Assembly (NCBI RefSeq): GCF_910596095.1 | Contig: NC_056550.1 | Span: 11,840,501 to 11,904,500 of the forward strand | Source: Thunnus maccoyii | Lineage: Eukaryota; Chordata; Actinopteri; Scombriformes; Scombridae | Direction: 5' to 3' | DNA length: 64,000 bases | Shown here: one piece after another, positions 42,004-53,150 of the stretch | Position numbering within the stretch: the first letter of the stretch is position 1 | How the letters are laid out: each line of letters opens with the position of its first letter | Program-made: the position numbers and the translations under genes | The notes under the pieces: model-generated | The model's input: the letters and a program-made list of their open reading frames with translations, nothing else | Told to the model about the DNA's origin: nothing | Database searches by the model: none

Positions 42004-42446
42004 ATGATGGACTATAGGACAGGACTGCTGCTTTTAACTATCTGCTGGGCAGGTGAAGATCTTCACTGATCTTTATTTGACATATACACATTTGTATTAG
42101 CAACTTGATGCATGTTAGACTCTTTTTTCTGTCTTGACAGGTGTTGATGGTCAGACTCTGACAGAATCTGAACCAGCAGTTAAAAAGCCTGGAGAATCCC
42201 ACAAACTGACCTGCACAACATCTGGATTCACATTCAGTGACTACTACATGAACTGGATCAGACAGGCTCCTGGAAAAGGACTGGAGTGGGTTGCAACTAT
42301 CAGTGATGGTGGTAGTGACACATACTACTCTCAGTCAGTTCAAGACCGGTTCACCATCTCCAGAGACGACAGCAGAGAGCAGCTGTATCTGCAGATGAAC
42401 AGTCTGAAGACTGAAGATTCTGCTGTTTATTATTGTGCTGGAGACT
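42004..42446 (+). CDS. ighv: V27: IgH variable segment, family A
   Basis: Leader 42004-42052, an 88-nt intron (class of V15, V31, V37) and V exon 42141-42446. The frame is open. CDR1 is GFTFSDYY, followed by MNW, and CDR2 ISDGGSDT. The V end is YYCAGDS, Gly in place of the usual Arg94-equivalent; V29 shares this. Loss of that Arg removes the usual salt bridge at the CDR3 base. Confidence 0.93.
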
Positions 42447-42484
42447 CACAGTGACTGAGTTGGTTGAGCAGCTGTACAAAATCC
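42447..42484 (+). promoter_or_regulatory. RSS of V27 (22-bp spacer)
   Basis: Heptamer CACAGTG, 22-bp spacer, nonamer ACAAAATCC (42476-42484). Confidence 0.92.
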
Positions 42485-42946
42485 TACAGTACTCATCAGA
42501 CCCCCTTTAACTCACATGAATCATGTATTTTCTCAGCTCAGGTGGTTCAAGAAAATGATGTAATTCCTTCAGACACAAACATCTTCTTTGGATACAGTGA
42601 TACTATAGTTTGGTTTTTAAAATACATTTCCTGAGAGAGGATGATTTTTAACGATAACTCTTAATAAAGATTCGAATTATCTTCTCATGTAAGAAAAAAA
42701 CTTTTTTGTTGTTGTTGTTTTTACATGAATTTCAGTATGTGAGCAGCTCTCTAGAGGCTCAAACATCTGCAACACTGAAACCATTAAAAGTATTTTATAT
42801 AAAACTCCAAACCACCACACAGCTGCAGAAAACTTGTACTGTTACATGATTTTGTTGTCACTTCACATTTTGTTTTAATGTAGTTAGCACACTGACTGTT
42901 CACTGTTGTTACACTGATTCAATACTCAACATGTTTTCCTCCACAG
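42485..42946. repeat. A tail fused to a family B intron
   Basis: The A 3' flank runs to about 42887 and then becomes the 3' part of the B intron (cacactgactgttcactgtt). The B promoter and leader are missing. The same junction recurs at 45355-45787. Confidence 0.82.
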
Positions 42947-43246
42947 GTGTGAAGTGCGAACAGTTGACACAGCCAGCCTCAGTGACTGTGCAGCCAGGTC
43001 AACGTCTGACCATCACCTGTCAGGTCTCTTATTCTCTTAGCAGCTATTACACAGCTTGGATCAGACAACCTGCAGGGAAAGAACTGGAGTGGATTGGAAG
43101 TGCACATGCTGGATACACCACATATTACAAGGATTCATTAAAGAACAAGTTCAGTATCGACTTAAACTCTTCCAGCAACACAGTGACTCTAAACGGACAG
43201 AATGTGCAGCCTGAAGACACTGCTGTGTATTACTGTGCCAGAGACC
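42947..43246 (+). pseudogene. ighv: V28: leaderless family B V exon, open frame
   Basis: The exon behind a good acceptor (tcctccacag) is open from VKCEQLTQ to YYCARDP. CDR1 is YSLSSYY and CDR2 AHAGYTT; FR3 has IDLNSSSNTV with Asn for Asp. No leader, octamer or TATA lies in the 460 bp between it and V27. It has a normal RSS, so it might rearrange or serve as a sequence donor, but it lacks its own start. The nearest leader upstream is that of V27. Confidence 0.9.
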
Positions 43247-43285
43247 CACAATAACACAAACCATCAGCAGACCTGAACAAAAACC
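43247..43285 (+). promoter_or_regulatory. RSS of V28 (23-bp spacer)
   Basis: Heptamer CACAATA, 23-bp spacer, nonamer ACAAAAACC (43277-43285). Confidence 0.92.
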
Positions 43286-44323
43286 CCTCAGTGCCTGAAC
43301 ACTTGTAACATGAAGCCACCAGAGGAGGAGCCCTCAGACCACTAATGAGTTCAACACCAGTTCACTGTTACAGTAAAGAGAGAAACAACAATTATAATAA
43401 TATTAAATAATACAGTGGAGGCATTTACCAAAAAGTGTTCTCTCTCCCTGACTCACAATATTTATATTTAAAGTGGTGAATTTGTTGCAGCATTATTTCA
43501 GCTGACAACTACACTTTGAAAGCTCTTCATGTAACAAGAAATGAAACATAAATAATCTTTCTTTATGTCATTTTTAGTTTTAGTTTGTGGCTCCACATAA
43601 ATTACTTTTGTCAGTCTGGACTAACAATGAGAGGAAGGACTGAACAGGACAAGAAATGTAACATTTTCTCCTTTTACTCGTGAGAATACAAGAGCTTTAC
43701 AGAACACTTTCACAGTCTTTGGTACGATCTGTCTCCAGTATAGATGTAAACATTACAGTTGACCTCAGTAGATCAAAATATTAGCAAACTGTAAATACGT
43801 TAAATAGGCTGTGGTATTAAAATAAAATTAAGTTATAAACAACTAACAACAGTGTTACTTCTTTCTTGCTCCTCTGCACTATTATTAATGATTATAAATT
43901 AAAACAGGTTGTTTGATGTCTTAGTCCTCTGCATGTTATAGATTAATGTTCACCATTTTTAAAAATGGTTCATCAGATTTTAGATGTCCTTTCTCGTAGG
44001 CAGTCATTGGTTTTTGTTCATGTTTATGAAAATCATTTTAATTATCTGATGTGAGATTCATCTCATGTTTCAGGAAAGTTAAGATTTTGTGTCATGATAA
44101 TTCAGTTGCGAGTGTGTTAAAAATATGTATTTGTCCAGTGATACTCTGATATCCAACAACACGAGATGGTTGCAACTCAAACTTCAAACACAATATTCAA
44201 CTTTTGAAGACAATTCTGATTAAATAGAAGTTTCAAATATAGATTGCCTAATTCAAAATTAATTTAGCTTGTGTTGAAATTATTACATTTTGTTTTGCAC
44301 AACAAACAAAAGGTCAAATTCTA
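43286..44323. repeat. V28-V29 spacer (B-to-A type)
   Basis: Matches 17.2-18.2 kb and 6.6-7.4 kb. No gene. Confidence 0.78.
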
Positions 44324-44400
44324 TCCTCCATGTGAGGACGAGTCAATTCAAAACTTGGTTGACTTCCAACTTCACTGATCCAACTGCAAAGAAAATGACA
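44324..44400 (+). promoter_or_regulatory. Decayed family A promoter
   Basis: tgaggacgagtcaattcaaa then cttccaacttcactgatcca; same variant as before V5 and V11. Confidence 0.58.
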
Positions 44401-44790
44401 AATTGTTTACTTTCCACTGCGACTTTTGTTTTACACAAAGTAAAAGAGTTTATATTTTTGATTGGATATTTTATTATTTTTGACTAAAGAAGATAGAGAT
44501 AAATGATATCCATGTACTGAGGGGTTACATATTTTTGATGTATTTTCATCAGTTTTCTTCACTTTTATGCCTACTGTGGTTTTCTTTTGTCTGAAGTTCT
44601 GAATATGACTTATGAAAAGTTTGTGAAAAAAAAAGACATAAAAGAAATAAAACAAAGTATAACACTATGAAAAACATTTTTCCAAGAGTTACTTTTTTGT
44701 ATTAAAATTTCATTATCATGTTGAAGCTTTTCAGTATTGCACATTTAAAAAAGTTCAATCCAGTTCTCTCTTTGCTGTGAGGAGGAGTCA
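44401..44790. repeat. V29 upstream block
   Basis: AT-rich, related to 29.6-29.85 kb before V18. No gene. Confidence 0.7.
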
Positions 44791-44798
44791 ATGCAAAA
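44791..44798 (+). promoter_or_regulatory. Octamer of V29 promoter
   Basis: ATGCAAAA, 72 bp before the ATG. Confidence 0.75.
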
Positions 44799-44870
44799 CC
44801 TTGATGTCTTCCACCTCTACTTATCTGACTGCAGAGAGGATGACAGAGAACAGTGGACACACAGTTTAAC

Positions 44871-45316
44871 ATGATGGACTATAGGACAGGACTGCTGCTT
44901 TTAACTATCTGCTGGGCAGGTGAAGATCTTCACAGATCTTGAGTTGAAGTTGTTGATAAAAAGTTACATGCTTAAAGAAACTGATTATTTTCCTTTTTCT
45001 GTCTTGACAGGTGTTGATGGTCAGACTCTGACAGAATCTGAACCAGCAGTTAAAAAGCCTGGAGAATCCCACAAACTGACCTGTACAACATCTGGATTGT
45101 CATTCAGCAGCTACTACATGGCCTGGTTCAGACAGGCTCCTGGAAAAGGACTGGAGTGGGTTGCAACTATCAGTTATGATGGTAGTAGCAAATACTACTC
45201 TCAGTCAGTTCAAGGCCGGTTCACCATCTCCAGAGACAACAGCAGAGAGCAGCTGTATCTGCAGATGAACAGTCTGAAGACTGAAGATTCTGCTGTTTAT
45301 TATTGTGCTGGAGACT
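44871..45316 (+). CDS. ighv: V29: IgH variable segment, family A
   Basis: Leader 44871-44919, a 91-nt intron and V exon 45011-45316. The frame is open. CDR1 is GLSFSSYY, followed by MAW, and CDR2 ISYDGSSK. It combines the WFRQAP core of V11 with the YYCAGDS end of V27, which suggests exchange between A genes. No defect seen. Confidence 0.94.
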
Positions 45317-45354
45317 CACAGTGACTGAGTTGGTTGAGCAGCTGTACAAAATCC
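45317..45354 (+). promoter_or_regulatory. RSS of V29 (22-bp spacer)
   Basis: Heptamer CACAGTG, 22-bp spacer, nonamer ACAAAATCC (45346-45354). Confidence 0.92.
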
Positions 45355-45787
45355 TACAATACTCATCAGAATCCCTTTAACTCACATGGATCATGTATTT
45401 TCTCAGCTCAGGTGGTTCAAGAAAATGATGTAATTCCTTCAGACGCAAAAATATTTTTTGGAAACAGTGATACTATCATTTGTTTTTTAAAGTACATTTC
45501 CTGAGAGAGGATAATAAAGAATAAAGATTCAAATTATCTTCTCATGTAAGAAAAAAACTTTTTTTGTTATTTTTTTTATGTGAGCAGATCTCTAGAGGCT
45601 CAAACATGTGCAACACTAAAACCATTAAAAGTATTTTATATAAAACTCCAAACCACCACACAGCTGCAGAAAACTTGTACTGTTACATGATTTTGTTGTC
45701 ACTTCACATTTTGTTTTAATGTAGTTAGCACACTGACTGTTCACTGTTGTTACACTGATTCAATACTCAACATGTTTTCCTCCACAA
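45355..45787. repeat. A tail fused to a family B intron, second copy
   Basis: Same junction (taatgtagttagcacactga) as before V28. The acceptor at the end has changed from cacag to cacaag. Confidence 0.82.
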
Positions 45788-46084
45788 GTGTGAAGTGAGA
45801 ACAGTTGACACAGCCAGCCTCAGTGACTGTGCAGCCAGGTCAACGTCTGACCATCACCTGTCAGGTCTCTTATTCTGTTGGCAGTTATTACACAGCTTGG
45901 ATCAGACAACCTGCAGGGAAAGAACTGGAGTGGATTGGAATGAGAAGTACTGGATACACATTCTACAAAGATTCACTGAAGAACAAGTTCAGTATCGACT
46001 TAGACTCTTCCAGCAACACAGTGACTCTGAATGGACAGAATGTGCAGCCTGAAGACACTGCTGTGTATTACTGTGCCAGAGACC
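45788..46084 (+). pseudogene. ighv: V30: leaderless family B V pseudogene
   Basis: Like V28 it lacks leader and promoter. In addition its acceptor is shifted by a G-to-A change, and the Cys codon of VKCEQ is TGA (45796-45798). From LTQPASV on it is open to YYCARDP. CDR1 is YSVGSYY and CDR2 RSTGYT. Its V exon is closer to V3 and V36 (GYTFYKDS) than to V28, so the leader loss and the V exon have different histories. The heptamer change TAA to TTA removes the stop inside the RSS, so the frame runs on to 46146. Confidence 0.9.
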
Positions 46085-46123
46085 CACAATTACACAAACC
46101 ATCAGCAGACCTGAACAAAAACC
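46085..46123 (+). promoter_or_regulatory. RSS of V30, variant heptamer
   Basis: CACAATT, 23-bp spacer, nonamer ACAAAAACC (46115-46123). Confidence 0.88.
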
Positions 46124-46758
46124 CCTCAGTGCCTGAACACTTGTAACATGAAGCCACCAGAGGAGGAGCCCTCAGACCACTAATGATTTCAACATCAGTT
46201 CACTGTCATGAAAAGGAAAGAATAAACAGAAAAAACCATAATGTATGAAATGTAAAAACCTATATTATGAAAGTATAAAATATGTTGTTCATTTATTTTT
46301 AAAAAGAATTGATTTCATGGTGCTGTAGATACTTTAATGTTTTAATTAGTATTATGTCACAGTATGTATTCCTATGGCGAAAACATCAATAATAATATGT
46401 TATTTTTTGTCTAAACTTTTATTTTTATGAAAAAGACATGCAAGAGGTAACATTACCACATGCATTTCCCCAAATTATCTCCCGGTGGGTGAGATTAAGA
46501 TTAATAAATACAAAACATAATGTCATCTCATGTTTTAGTGAAGTTATTTTATGTCATGATAATTCAGTTGCAAGTGTGTTAAAAATATGTGTTTGTTGGG
46601 GGAAACTCTGATATCCAACAACACAAGTTGGTTGTAACTCAAACTTGCAAAACAAAATTCAACACTTGAAGAGAATTCTGATTAAGTACAATTTTCAAAT
46701 TTAGATGAACTAAATCAAAATTCATTTAACTGGTGTTGCAATTCTTACATCATTGTTT
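46124..46758. repeat. B-to-A spacer unit, copy 5
   Basis: Same unit as 11923-12550. No gene. Confidence 0.8.
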
Positions 46759-46838
46759 TGTCTGTGAGGACGAGTCAGTTCAAAACTTGGTTGTCTTCCA
46801 CCTTTACTGAACCGACTGCAGAGAGAGAGACAAACTGG
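46759..46838 (+). promoter_or_regulatory. Decayed family A promoter
   Basis: gaggacgagtcagttcaaaa then cttccacctttactgaaccg; octamer lost, no leader. Confidence 0.6.
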
Positions 46839-47202
46839 TTACTGTAGTTTTCACTGATATTTGTTTTACACAAGAAACAGAGTTTATGTTTCACATTGGA
46901 TATTTTATTTTTATTGACTAAAGAAGATGGGTATTAATAACATCCATATACTGAGGAGTTACATATTTTTCATGTATTCTCATCAGTTTTCTTCACTTAT
47001 ATTCCTACTGGGGTTTTCTTTCCCCCTGACATCCTGAATGTTATGAGCACTTTGTGAGAAAAACAAAACAAAGCAACATTTGTTCAGGAGGTACCTTTTC
47101 TATTAAAACTTAATGATAATGAGTATGAACTTTATATTAAAATTATTATTGCACATTTTAAAAAGTTCAATGCAGTTCTCAGCTTGCTGTGAGGAGGAGT
47201 CA

Positions 47203-47210
47203 ATGCAAAA
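47203..47210 (+). promoter_or_regulatory. Octamer of V31 promoter
   Basis: ATGCAAAA, 72 bp before the ATG. Confidence 0.75.
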
Positions 47211-47282
47211 CCTTGATGTCTTCCACCTCTACTTATCTGACTGCAGAGAGGATGACAGAGAACAGTGGACACACAGTTTAAC

Positions 47283-47728
47283 ATGATGGACTATAGGACA
47301 GGACTGCTGCTTTTAACTATCTGCTGGGCAGGTGAAGATCTTCACTGATCTTTATTTGACATATTTACATTTGTATTACCAACTTGATGCATGTTAGACT
47401 CTTTTTTCTGTCTTGACAGGTGTTGATGGTCAGACTCTGACAGAATCTGAACCAGCAGTTAAAAAGCCTGGAGAATCCCACAAACTGACCTGCACAACAT
47501 CTGGATTGTCATTCAGTAGCAAGTGGATGGCCTGGATCAGACAGGCTCCTGGAAAAGGACTGGAGTGGATTGCTGAAATTAGCAGTGGTGGTGGTAGTAG
47601 CACATACTACTCTCAGTCAGTTCAAGGCCGGTTCACCATCTCCAGAGACAACAGCAGAGAGCAGCTGTATCTGCAGATGAACAGTCTGAAGACTGAGGAT
47701 TCTGCTGTTTATTATTGTGCTCGACACT
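47283..47728 (+). CDS. ighv: V31: IgH variable segment, family A
   Basis: Leader 47283-47331, an 88-nt intron and V exon 47420-47728. The frame is open to YYCARHS. CDR1 is GLSFSSKW and CDR2 ISSGGGSST, the longer nine-residue form also seen in V5 and V15. No defect in the gene, promoter or RSS. Confidence 0.94.
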
Positions 47729-47766
47729 CACAGTGACTGAGTTGATTGAGCAGCTGTACAAAATCC
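47729..47766 (+). promoter_or_regulatory. RSS of V31 (22-bp spacer)
   Basis: Heptamer CACAGTG, 22-bp spacer, nonamer ACAAAATCC (47758-47766). Confidence 0.92.
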
Positions 47767-48137
47767 TACAGTACTCATCAGACCCCCTTTAACTCACATG
47801 AATCATGTATTTTCTCAGCTCAGGTGGTTCAAGAAAATGATGTAATTCCTTCAGACCCAAACATCTTTTTTGGAAACAGTGATATTATAATTTGGTTTTT
47901 AAAGTACATTTCCTGAGAGAGGATAATAAAGAATAAAGATTTTTTTTTTTTTTTTTTATGTGAGCAGCTCTCTAGAGGCTCAAACATCTGCAACACTGAA
48001 ACCATTAAAAATATATTATATAAAACTCTAAACCTCCACACAGCTGCAGAAAACTTGTACTGTTACATGATTTTGTTCACAAAATCACATTTTGTTGGCA
48101 AATGATGAATTTAACTATTCGGGTAAAGTAAGTAAGT
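47767..48137. repeat. V31 tail up to the V32 fragment
   Basis: Family A 3' flank with an 18-base T run at about 47940-47957. It ends in gggtaaagtaagtaag, where a B FR3 begins without transition. Confidence 0.72.
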
Positions 48138-48231
48138 AGTATCGACATAGACTCTTCCAGCAAAACAGTGACTCTAAATGGACAGAATGTGCAGCCTGAA
48201 GACACTGCTGTGTATTACTGTGCCAGAGACC
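48138..48231 (+). pseudogene. ighv: V32: family B V remnant, FR3 only
   Basis: The last 94 bp of a B exon, open from SIDIDSSSKTVTLNGQ to YYCARD, with an intact RSS behind it. The leader, FR1 to CDR2 and the start of FR3 are gone. IDID in place of IDLD is one substitution. The 5' truncation joins A-tail DNA to FR3 directly. Confidence 0.88.
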
Positions 48232-48270
48232 CACAATAACACAAACCATCAGCAAACCTGAACAAAAACC
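48232..48270 (+). promoter_or_regulatory. RSS of V32 (23-bp spacer)
   Basis: Heptamer CACAATA, 23-bp spacer, nonamer ACAAAAACC (48262-48270), still intact behind a V stub. Confidence 0.9.
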
Positions 48271-48905
48271 CCTCAGTGCCTGAACACTTGTAACATGAAG
48301 CCACCAGAGGAGGAGCCCTCAGACCACTAATGATTTCAACATCAGTTCACTGTCATGAAAAGGAAAGAATAAACAGAAAGAAACCATAATGTATGTAATG
48401 TAAAAACCTATAGTATGAAAGTATAAAATATGTTGTTCATTTATTTTTTAACAAGAATTGATTTCATGGTGCTGTAGATACTTTAATGTTTTAATTACTA
48501 TTATATCACAGTATGTATTCCTATGACAAAAAATCAATTATAATATGTTATTTTTGTCTAAACTTTTATATTTATGAAAAAGACATGCAAGAGGTAACAT
48601 TACCACATGCATCTCCCCAAATTATCTCCCGGTGGGTGAGATTAAGATTAATAAATACAAAACATAGTGTCATCTCATGTTTTAGTGAAGTTATTTTGTG
48701 TCATGATAATTCAGTTGCAAGTGTGTTAAAAATATGTGTTTGTTGGGGGAAACTCTGATATCCAACAACACAAGTTGGTTGTGACTCAAACTTGCGACAC
48801 AAAATTCAACACTTGAAGAGAATTCTGATTAAGTACAATTTTCAAATTTAGATGAACTAAATCAAAATTCATTTAGCTGGTGTTGCAATTCTTCCATCAT
48901 TGTTT
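48271..48905. repeat. B-to-A spacer unit, copy 6
   Basis: Same unit as 11923-12550, chance frame open. No gene. Confidence 0.8.
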
Positions 48906-48985
48906 TGTCTGTGAGGACGAGACACTTCAAAACTTGGTTGTCTTCCATCTTTACTGATCCGATTGCAGAGAGAGAGACAAACTGG
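48906..48985 (+). promoter_or_regulatory. Decayed family A promoter
   Basis: gaggacgagacacttcaaaa then cttccatctttactgatccg; octamer lost, no leader. Confidence 0.58.
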
Positions 48986-49349
48986 TTACTGTAGTTTTCA
49001 CTGACATTTGTTTGACACAAGAAACAGAGTTTATGTTTCACATTGGACATTTTATTTTTATTGACTAAAGAAGATGGGTATTAATAACATCCATGTACTG
49101 AGGAGTTACATATTTTTCATGTATTCTCATCAGTTTTCTTCACTTATATTCTTACTGGGGTTTTCTTTCCCCCTGACATCCTGAATGTTATGAGCACTTT
49201 GTGAGAAAAACAAAACAAAGCAAAATTAGTTCAGGAGGTACTTTTTCTATTAAAACTTAATGATAATGAGTATGAACTTTATATTAAAATTATTATTGCA
49301 CATTTTAAAAAGCTCAATTCAGTTCTCTCTTCCCTGTGAGGAGGAGTCA

Positions 49350-49357
49350 ATGCAAAA
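49350..49357 (+). promoter_or_regulatory. Octamer of V33 promoter
   Basis: ATGCAAAA, 72 bp before the ATG. Confidence 0.75.
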
Positions 49358-49429
49358 CCTTGATGTCTTCCATCTCTACTTATCTGACTGCAGAGAGGAT
49401 GACAGAGAACAGTGGACACACAGTTCAAC

Positions 49430-49875
49430 ATGATGGACTATAGGACAGGACTGCTGCTTTTAACTATCTGCTGGGCAGGTGAAGATCTTCACAGATCTTG
49501 AGTTGAAGTTGTTGTTAAAAAGTTACCAGCTTAAAGAAACTGATTATTTTCCTTTTTCTGTCTTGACAGGTGTTGATGGTCAGACTCTGACAGAATCTGA
49601 ACCAGCAGTTAAAAAGCCTGGAGAATCCCACAAACTGACCTGTACAACATCTGGATTGTCATTCAGCAGCCACTACATGGCCTGGATCAGACAGGCTCCT
49701 GGAAAAGGACTGGAGTGGATTGCTTATATCAGTAGTGGTGGTGGTAGCACACACTACTCTCAGTCAGTTCAAGGCCGGTTCACCATCTCCAGAGACGACA
49801 GCAGAGAGCAGGTGTATCTGCAGATGAACAGTCTGAAGACTGAAGATTCTGCTGTTTATTATTGTGCTCGAGACT
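49430..49875 (+). CDS. ighv: V33: IgH variable segment, family A
   Basis: Leader 49430-49478, a 91-nt intron and V exon 49570-49875. The frame is open to YYCARDS. CDR1 is GLSFSSHY and CDR2 [10 protein letters not shown]3 has SREQVYLQ with Val for Leu. Its 3' flank through V34 and the LTR fossil is the duplicate of the V5-V6 flank, but V33 and V5 differ in both CDRs. Confidence 0.94.
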
Positions 49876-49913
49876 CACAGTGACTGAGTTGGTTGAGCAG
49901 CTGTACAAAATCC
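49876..49913 (+). promoter_or_regulatory. RSS of V33 (22-bp spacer)
   Basis: Heptamer CACAGTG, 22-bp spacer, nonamer ACAAAATCC (49905-49913). Confidence 0.92.
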
Positions 49914-50667
49914 TACAATACTCATAAGACCCCCTTTAACTCACATGAATAATGTTGTCAGTTCAGTTAGTTCAAGAAAATGATGTAGTTCCTTCACACC
50001 CAAACACCTTCTTGGAACCAATAATATGCTAATTGGGTTTTTAAACAAAGAATCCTAACGACAGTTCTTCAGAAAGATTTTAATTCTCTTCCTACCTAAA
50101 GCAACATTTTTTTTTACATGAATTTCAGTATCTGAGCAGCTCTCTAGAGGCTCTGAATGTCTGTGGCTTCAAACATGTGCAACACTGATACAACAAAAAT
50201 GTATTTTATGTAAAACTCCAAACCTCCACACAGCTGCAGAATACTTGGCAAATGATGAATTTACATATACAGTAATAAATGTTTAATTAAAATTACAGAT
50301 ACATAACCTTTTCCATGTGAGACTATTTATAACTTTCAATTCATTCATAGTAGACTCACCAAAGACAGATTTTGATAACTATTTATTAATGTTTTTTGTG
50401 GATGATAATGTGTTTTTATCCATTATTACACAAAATCTTATCCAACACTCAGTATTAGACTAAAATCAGTTTATCTACAATAATACATGAATAAATGGTA
50501 ATTCATTGAAAATAAAATCATAGCACCATTTTAAGTTCACTAAATTAACAATGTATCATAGTGCACACTATATATTCAGTCTGGACACTTGATAAGAAAG
50601 ACTGAACTCTTCACCTCAAAGTGATGAATAGAAGTTACAAGAAATAGATAAATATTAATTCAACGAC
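49914..50667. repeat. V33-V34 spacer, duplicate of 8137-8908
   Basis: No gene; near-identical to the V5-V6 spacer. Confidence 0.82.
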
Positions 50668-50687
50668 ATGTAAATAAATATGACTCA
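50668..50687 (+). promoter_or_regulatory. V34 promoter: mutated octamer, AP-1-like site kept
   Basis: ATGTAAAT (50668-50675) where V6 has ATGCAAAT; TGACTCA at 50681-50687. (TG)n tract about 50699-50722. Confidence 0.7.
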
Positions 50688-50771
50688 TAAGGAAGTGAAG
50701 TGTGTGTGTGTGTGTGTGTGTGTCAGTGAGAGGACAGAAGAGCTCACATCAGTTCAGCTTCAACATCAACC

Positions 50772-51102
50772 ATGTTCTCTGTAGCTCTGATGCTGCTGCT
50801 GGCAGCTGGATCCTGTGAGGAGCTTTCAGTGGATTCACACTAATAAACACATTAGAAACACTGAATGATGGAGATAATGTTGATTTCTCTTTCTACAGTT
50901 GTGTACAGTATTGATCTCATCCAGCCAGAGTCAATGGTTGTGCAGTCTGGATAATCGTTGTTTTTCTGACAAACCTGGTATAAAGAAATTATGGCTGCAT
51001 GACCGTAGCTAATGAGCAGTTTAACTTTCTGTAGGTGCTGAGGGTCAAACACTGACTGAGTTTGAATCAGTGGTTAAAAGGTCTGGAGAATCTCATAGAC
51101 TG
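50772..51102 (+). pseudogene. ighv: V34: truncated family C V pseudogene with a family A shard
   Basis: Duplicate of V6. The leader 50772-50814 is intact; the acceptor reads ttctacag and the exon starts at 50899 with tt instead of gt. The V frame stops at TAA (50952-50954) after VVQSG. At 51043-51102 lies the same shard of a family A FR1 (GQTLTEFESVVKRSGESHRL). The octamer is mutated too. Compared with V6 it has a Ser to Phe change in the shard, so both have been drifting since duplication. Confidence 0.88.
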
Positions 51103-51525
51103 AGTGAATGTGGAAAAAAAGAGTAATAAAAAACATTGATTGCATGATGCAATAATATAGATACTAGAACATTATAATCACTAATATATGACATTATGGA
51201 ACAAATGGATTACACTACTAGACATTATTAAACCTTAAACCATTATGTATTAAAAGAGATTGGTGTCAGCTAAAAATGCACAAGTCAATGCTTTTGCTAA
51301 ATAGTCTTTCTCTGACTCATAATGTCTATATGTAGAATATTGAGGAATGAAAAACAGCAACATTTCAACATGCACCTTGCTTTTAAAAGGAAGCAGTGAA
51401 ACCCCCAAAAGTCATGTCTTTTCCATAACTTCATCATTTAAAAAGATTAACAATATATTATAATCTGAATAACTACAGTGTTAGTAAGTTCACTGAATCA
51501 CTTCTCTTCAGCCTTCATGGTGTCA
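51103..51525. repeat. V34 3' flank, duplicate of 9346-9768
   Basis: No gene. Confidence 0.8.
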
Positions 51526-52083
51526 TGTATTGTGAGGGTTGGCCGAGCAGCCAGGTACAAAAAATGAGGAGGTACAGGCAGAGTTCAGCAGTCCAAGTGA
51601 ATTTTATTTGCCATCAGTGGAGTCCTTTGCAGATATTTACAGTGGACATGAATATCTGGCCAAAATGGAAAAAAACAACAACAACTAATTAACCAAAAAT
51701 AAAAAAATAACCCTTTTCTCAAAAATAGGAGAATACACACACACAAATAAAGAAATCAACTCCAAACTGCACTTTGATTATACCCCCTGAGGTTAGGCCC
51801 AAGGCAGGAGCTGCAGACTGAAGCTGTGTCTGTCTCTGTATGACCAGAAAAGCCTCGAGTCACCCCAGACTTCTCCCTCTTATACAGGTGGACTCCACCT
51901 CCTCAAGAGAACAATATCAATTATCTCTTACAAAACACTAACGAGGACAGCAGTGTTAAATAACAATATACTGTCAAATAGAAATTCATTGAAGTTTAGT
52001 CTAAAACCTGTTTTTCCTTAAAAAGAGTACTTTAACAGTCAAATACCCCAAAAGAGGCAAAACACCCCTCCCACTCTACCACA
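51526..52083 (-). mobile_element. LTR fossil, minus orientation (longer copy)
   Basis: The element is 558 bp with TG...CA ends (TGTATTGTGAGGG to CTCTACCACA on +). On the minus strand it shows, in order, a TATA-like TATAAG (51879-51884 on +), AATAAA (51603-51608 on +) and the end CACAATACA. The purine-rich AGGGGAAGAGACTAAG beside its minus-strand 5' end looks like a polypurine tract, so this may be the 3' LTR of an otherwise lost element. It was present before the 8-10 kb and 50-52.7 kb blocks split. Confidence 0.55.
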
Positions 52084-53150
52084 CTTAGTCTCTTCCCCTG
52101 AGAACCCCTCTACTTAACCAGATGAACTGCACTGGCTCCAGTTTGCCAGTTCCTGGTCTGACAGAGGAAGAGAAAGCACAACAGAGCAAACAGGTGAAGC
52201 ACAATTTAAACTCAATAAACTGAGTACTTATAACACAACTACAATGTGTCTTCTTTTTTACCACATTTTAAATGTGTGCATTGTCAATGCAAGTCAATGT
52301 TAGCAAACACCTACACACTAAGTAAACAAACTTTGGGATAAAAATCTCCAACAATCATCTCTGACCAACAATAAGATTGAGAGGAGAGGGCTGCTGATGC
52401 ATGTGTGTGTGTGTGTGTGTGTGTGGCATATGTGCCTTTAGGGCATGGGGCTCCCCCGTGACATGTATCATGTATCACGTCTATGTAAAACTATAGAAAA
52501 TTAAGTTTTTTTAATGATCAACCAACTTCCACTTTCTGTTTTTGTGAGCTGGAGAAAAAGACACACTAGAACCCGTCATCTTCATTCTTCATCTTCAATG
52601 CATTTATCAATGTTTAGATGTTCAATCAATCATTGGTTTCAGTTCATGTACAATATGAAAATCACCTTGTAGACCTTGTTTGAGATAGGAAAGCAGCATA
52701 TCATATATCCTATTAAGTATTTATTTTTGTCAAAACTAAGATTTTGTGTCATGATAAGAACAGAAATTATTTTGCTCATTTGTTCTGGGAAGACTCTGGC
52801 ATCCAGCAATTCAGAGTTGGCTGAAAACTTTTTTTTTGTATATGATTAACTTTCCAGTAGTTGTTTCCAGTACAGTTTTTGCTTGTAGTGTGCACTGTTT
52901 TGGGATTTTTCTTTTGAAATGTTATTACTTTAAAAAAAAAAAGAAAAAAAGAAAAACTTACAATAAAAATCTATTTCCCGACAACAAACCAACAATCAGA
53001 CCAAAAAATGTAACTTCTGAATCAAATTCAGGGCAAATTTTGAATTCACATTGCATAAAAGTATTAATTAATTTGGCAAGAGTCACGACTCTGACTATAC
53101 ATTGTAATAGTCTGAGTTCAACAAACAACAGGTCTAAATGATGGACAAAT
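52084..53150. repeat. LTR flank and spacer without V gene
   Basis: The left part duplicates 10050-10690, with a (TG)n at about 52403-52425. From 52640 it is homologous to the DNA before V22. An A-rich run lies at about 52931-52960. No exon seen. Confidence 0.65.
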
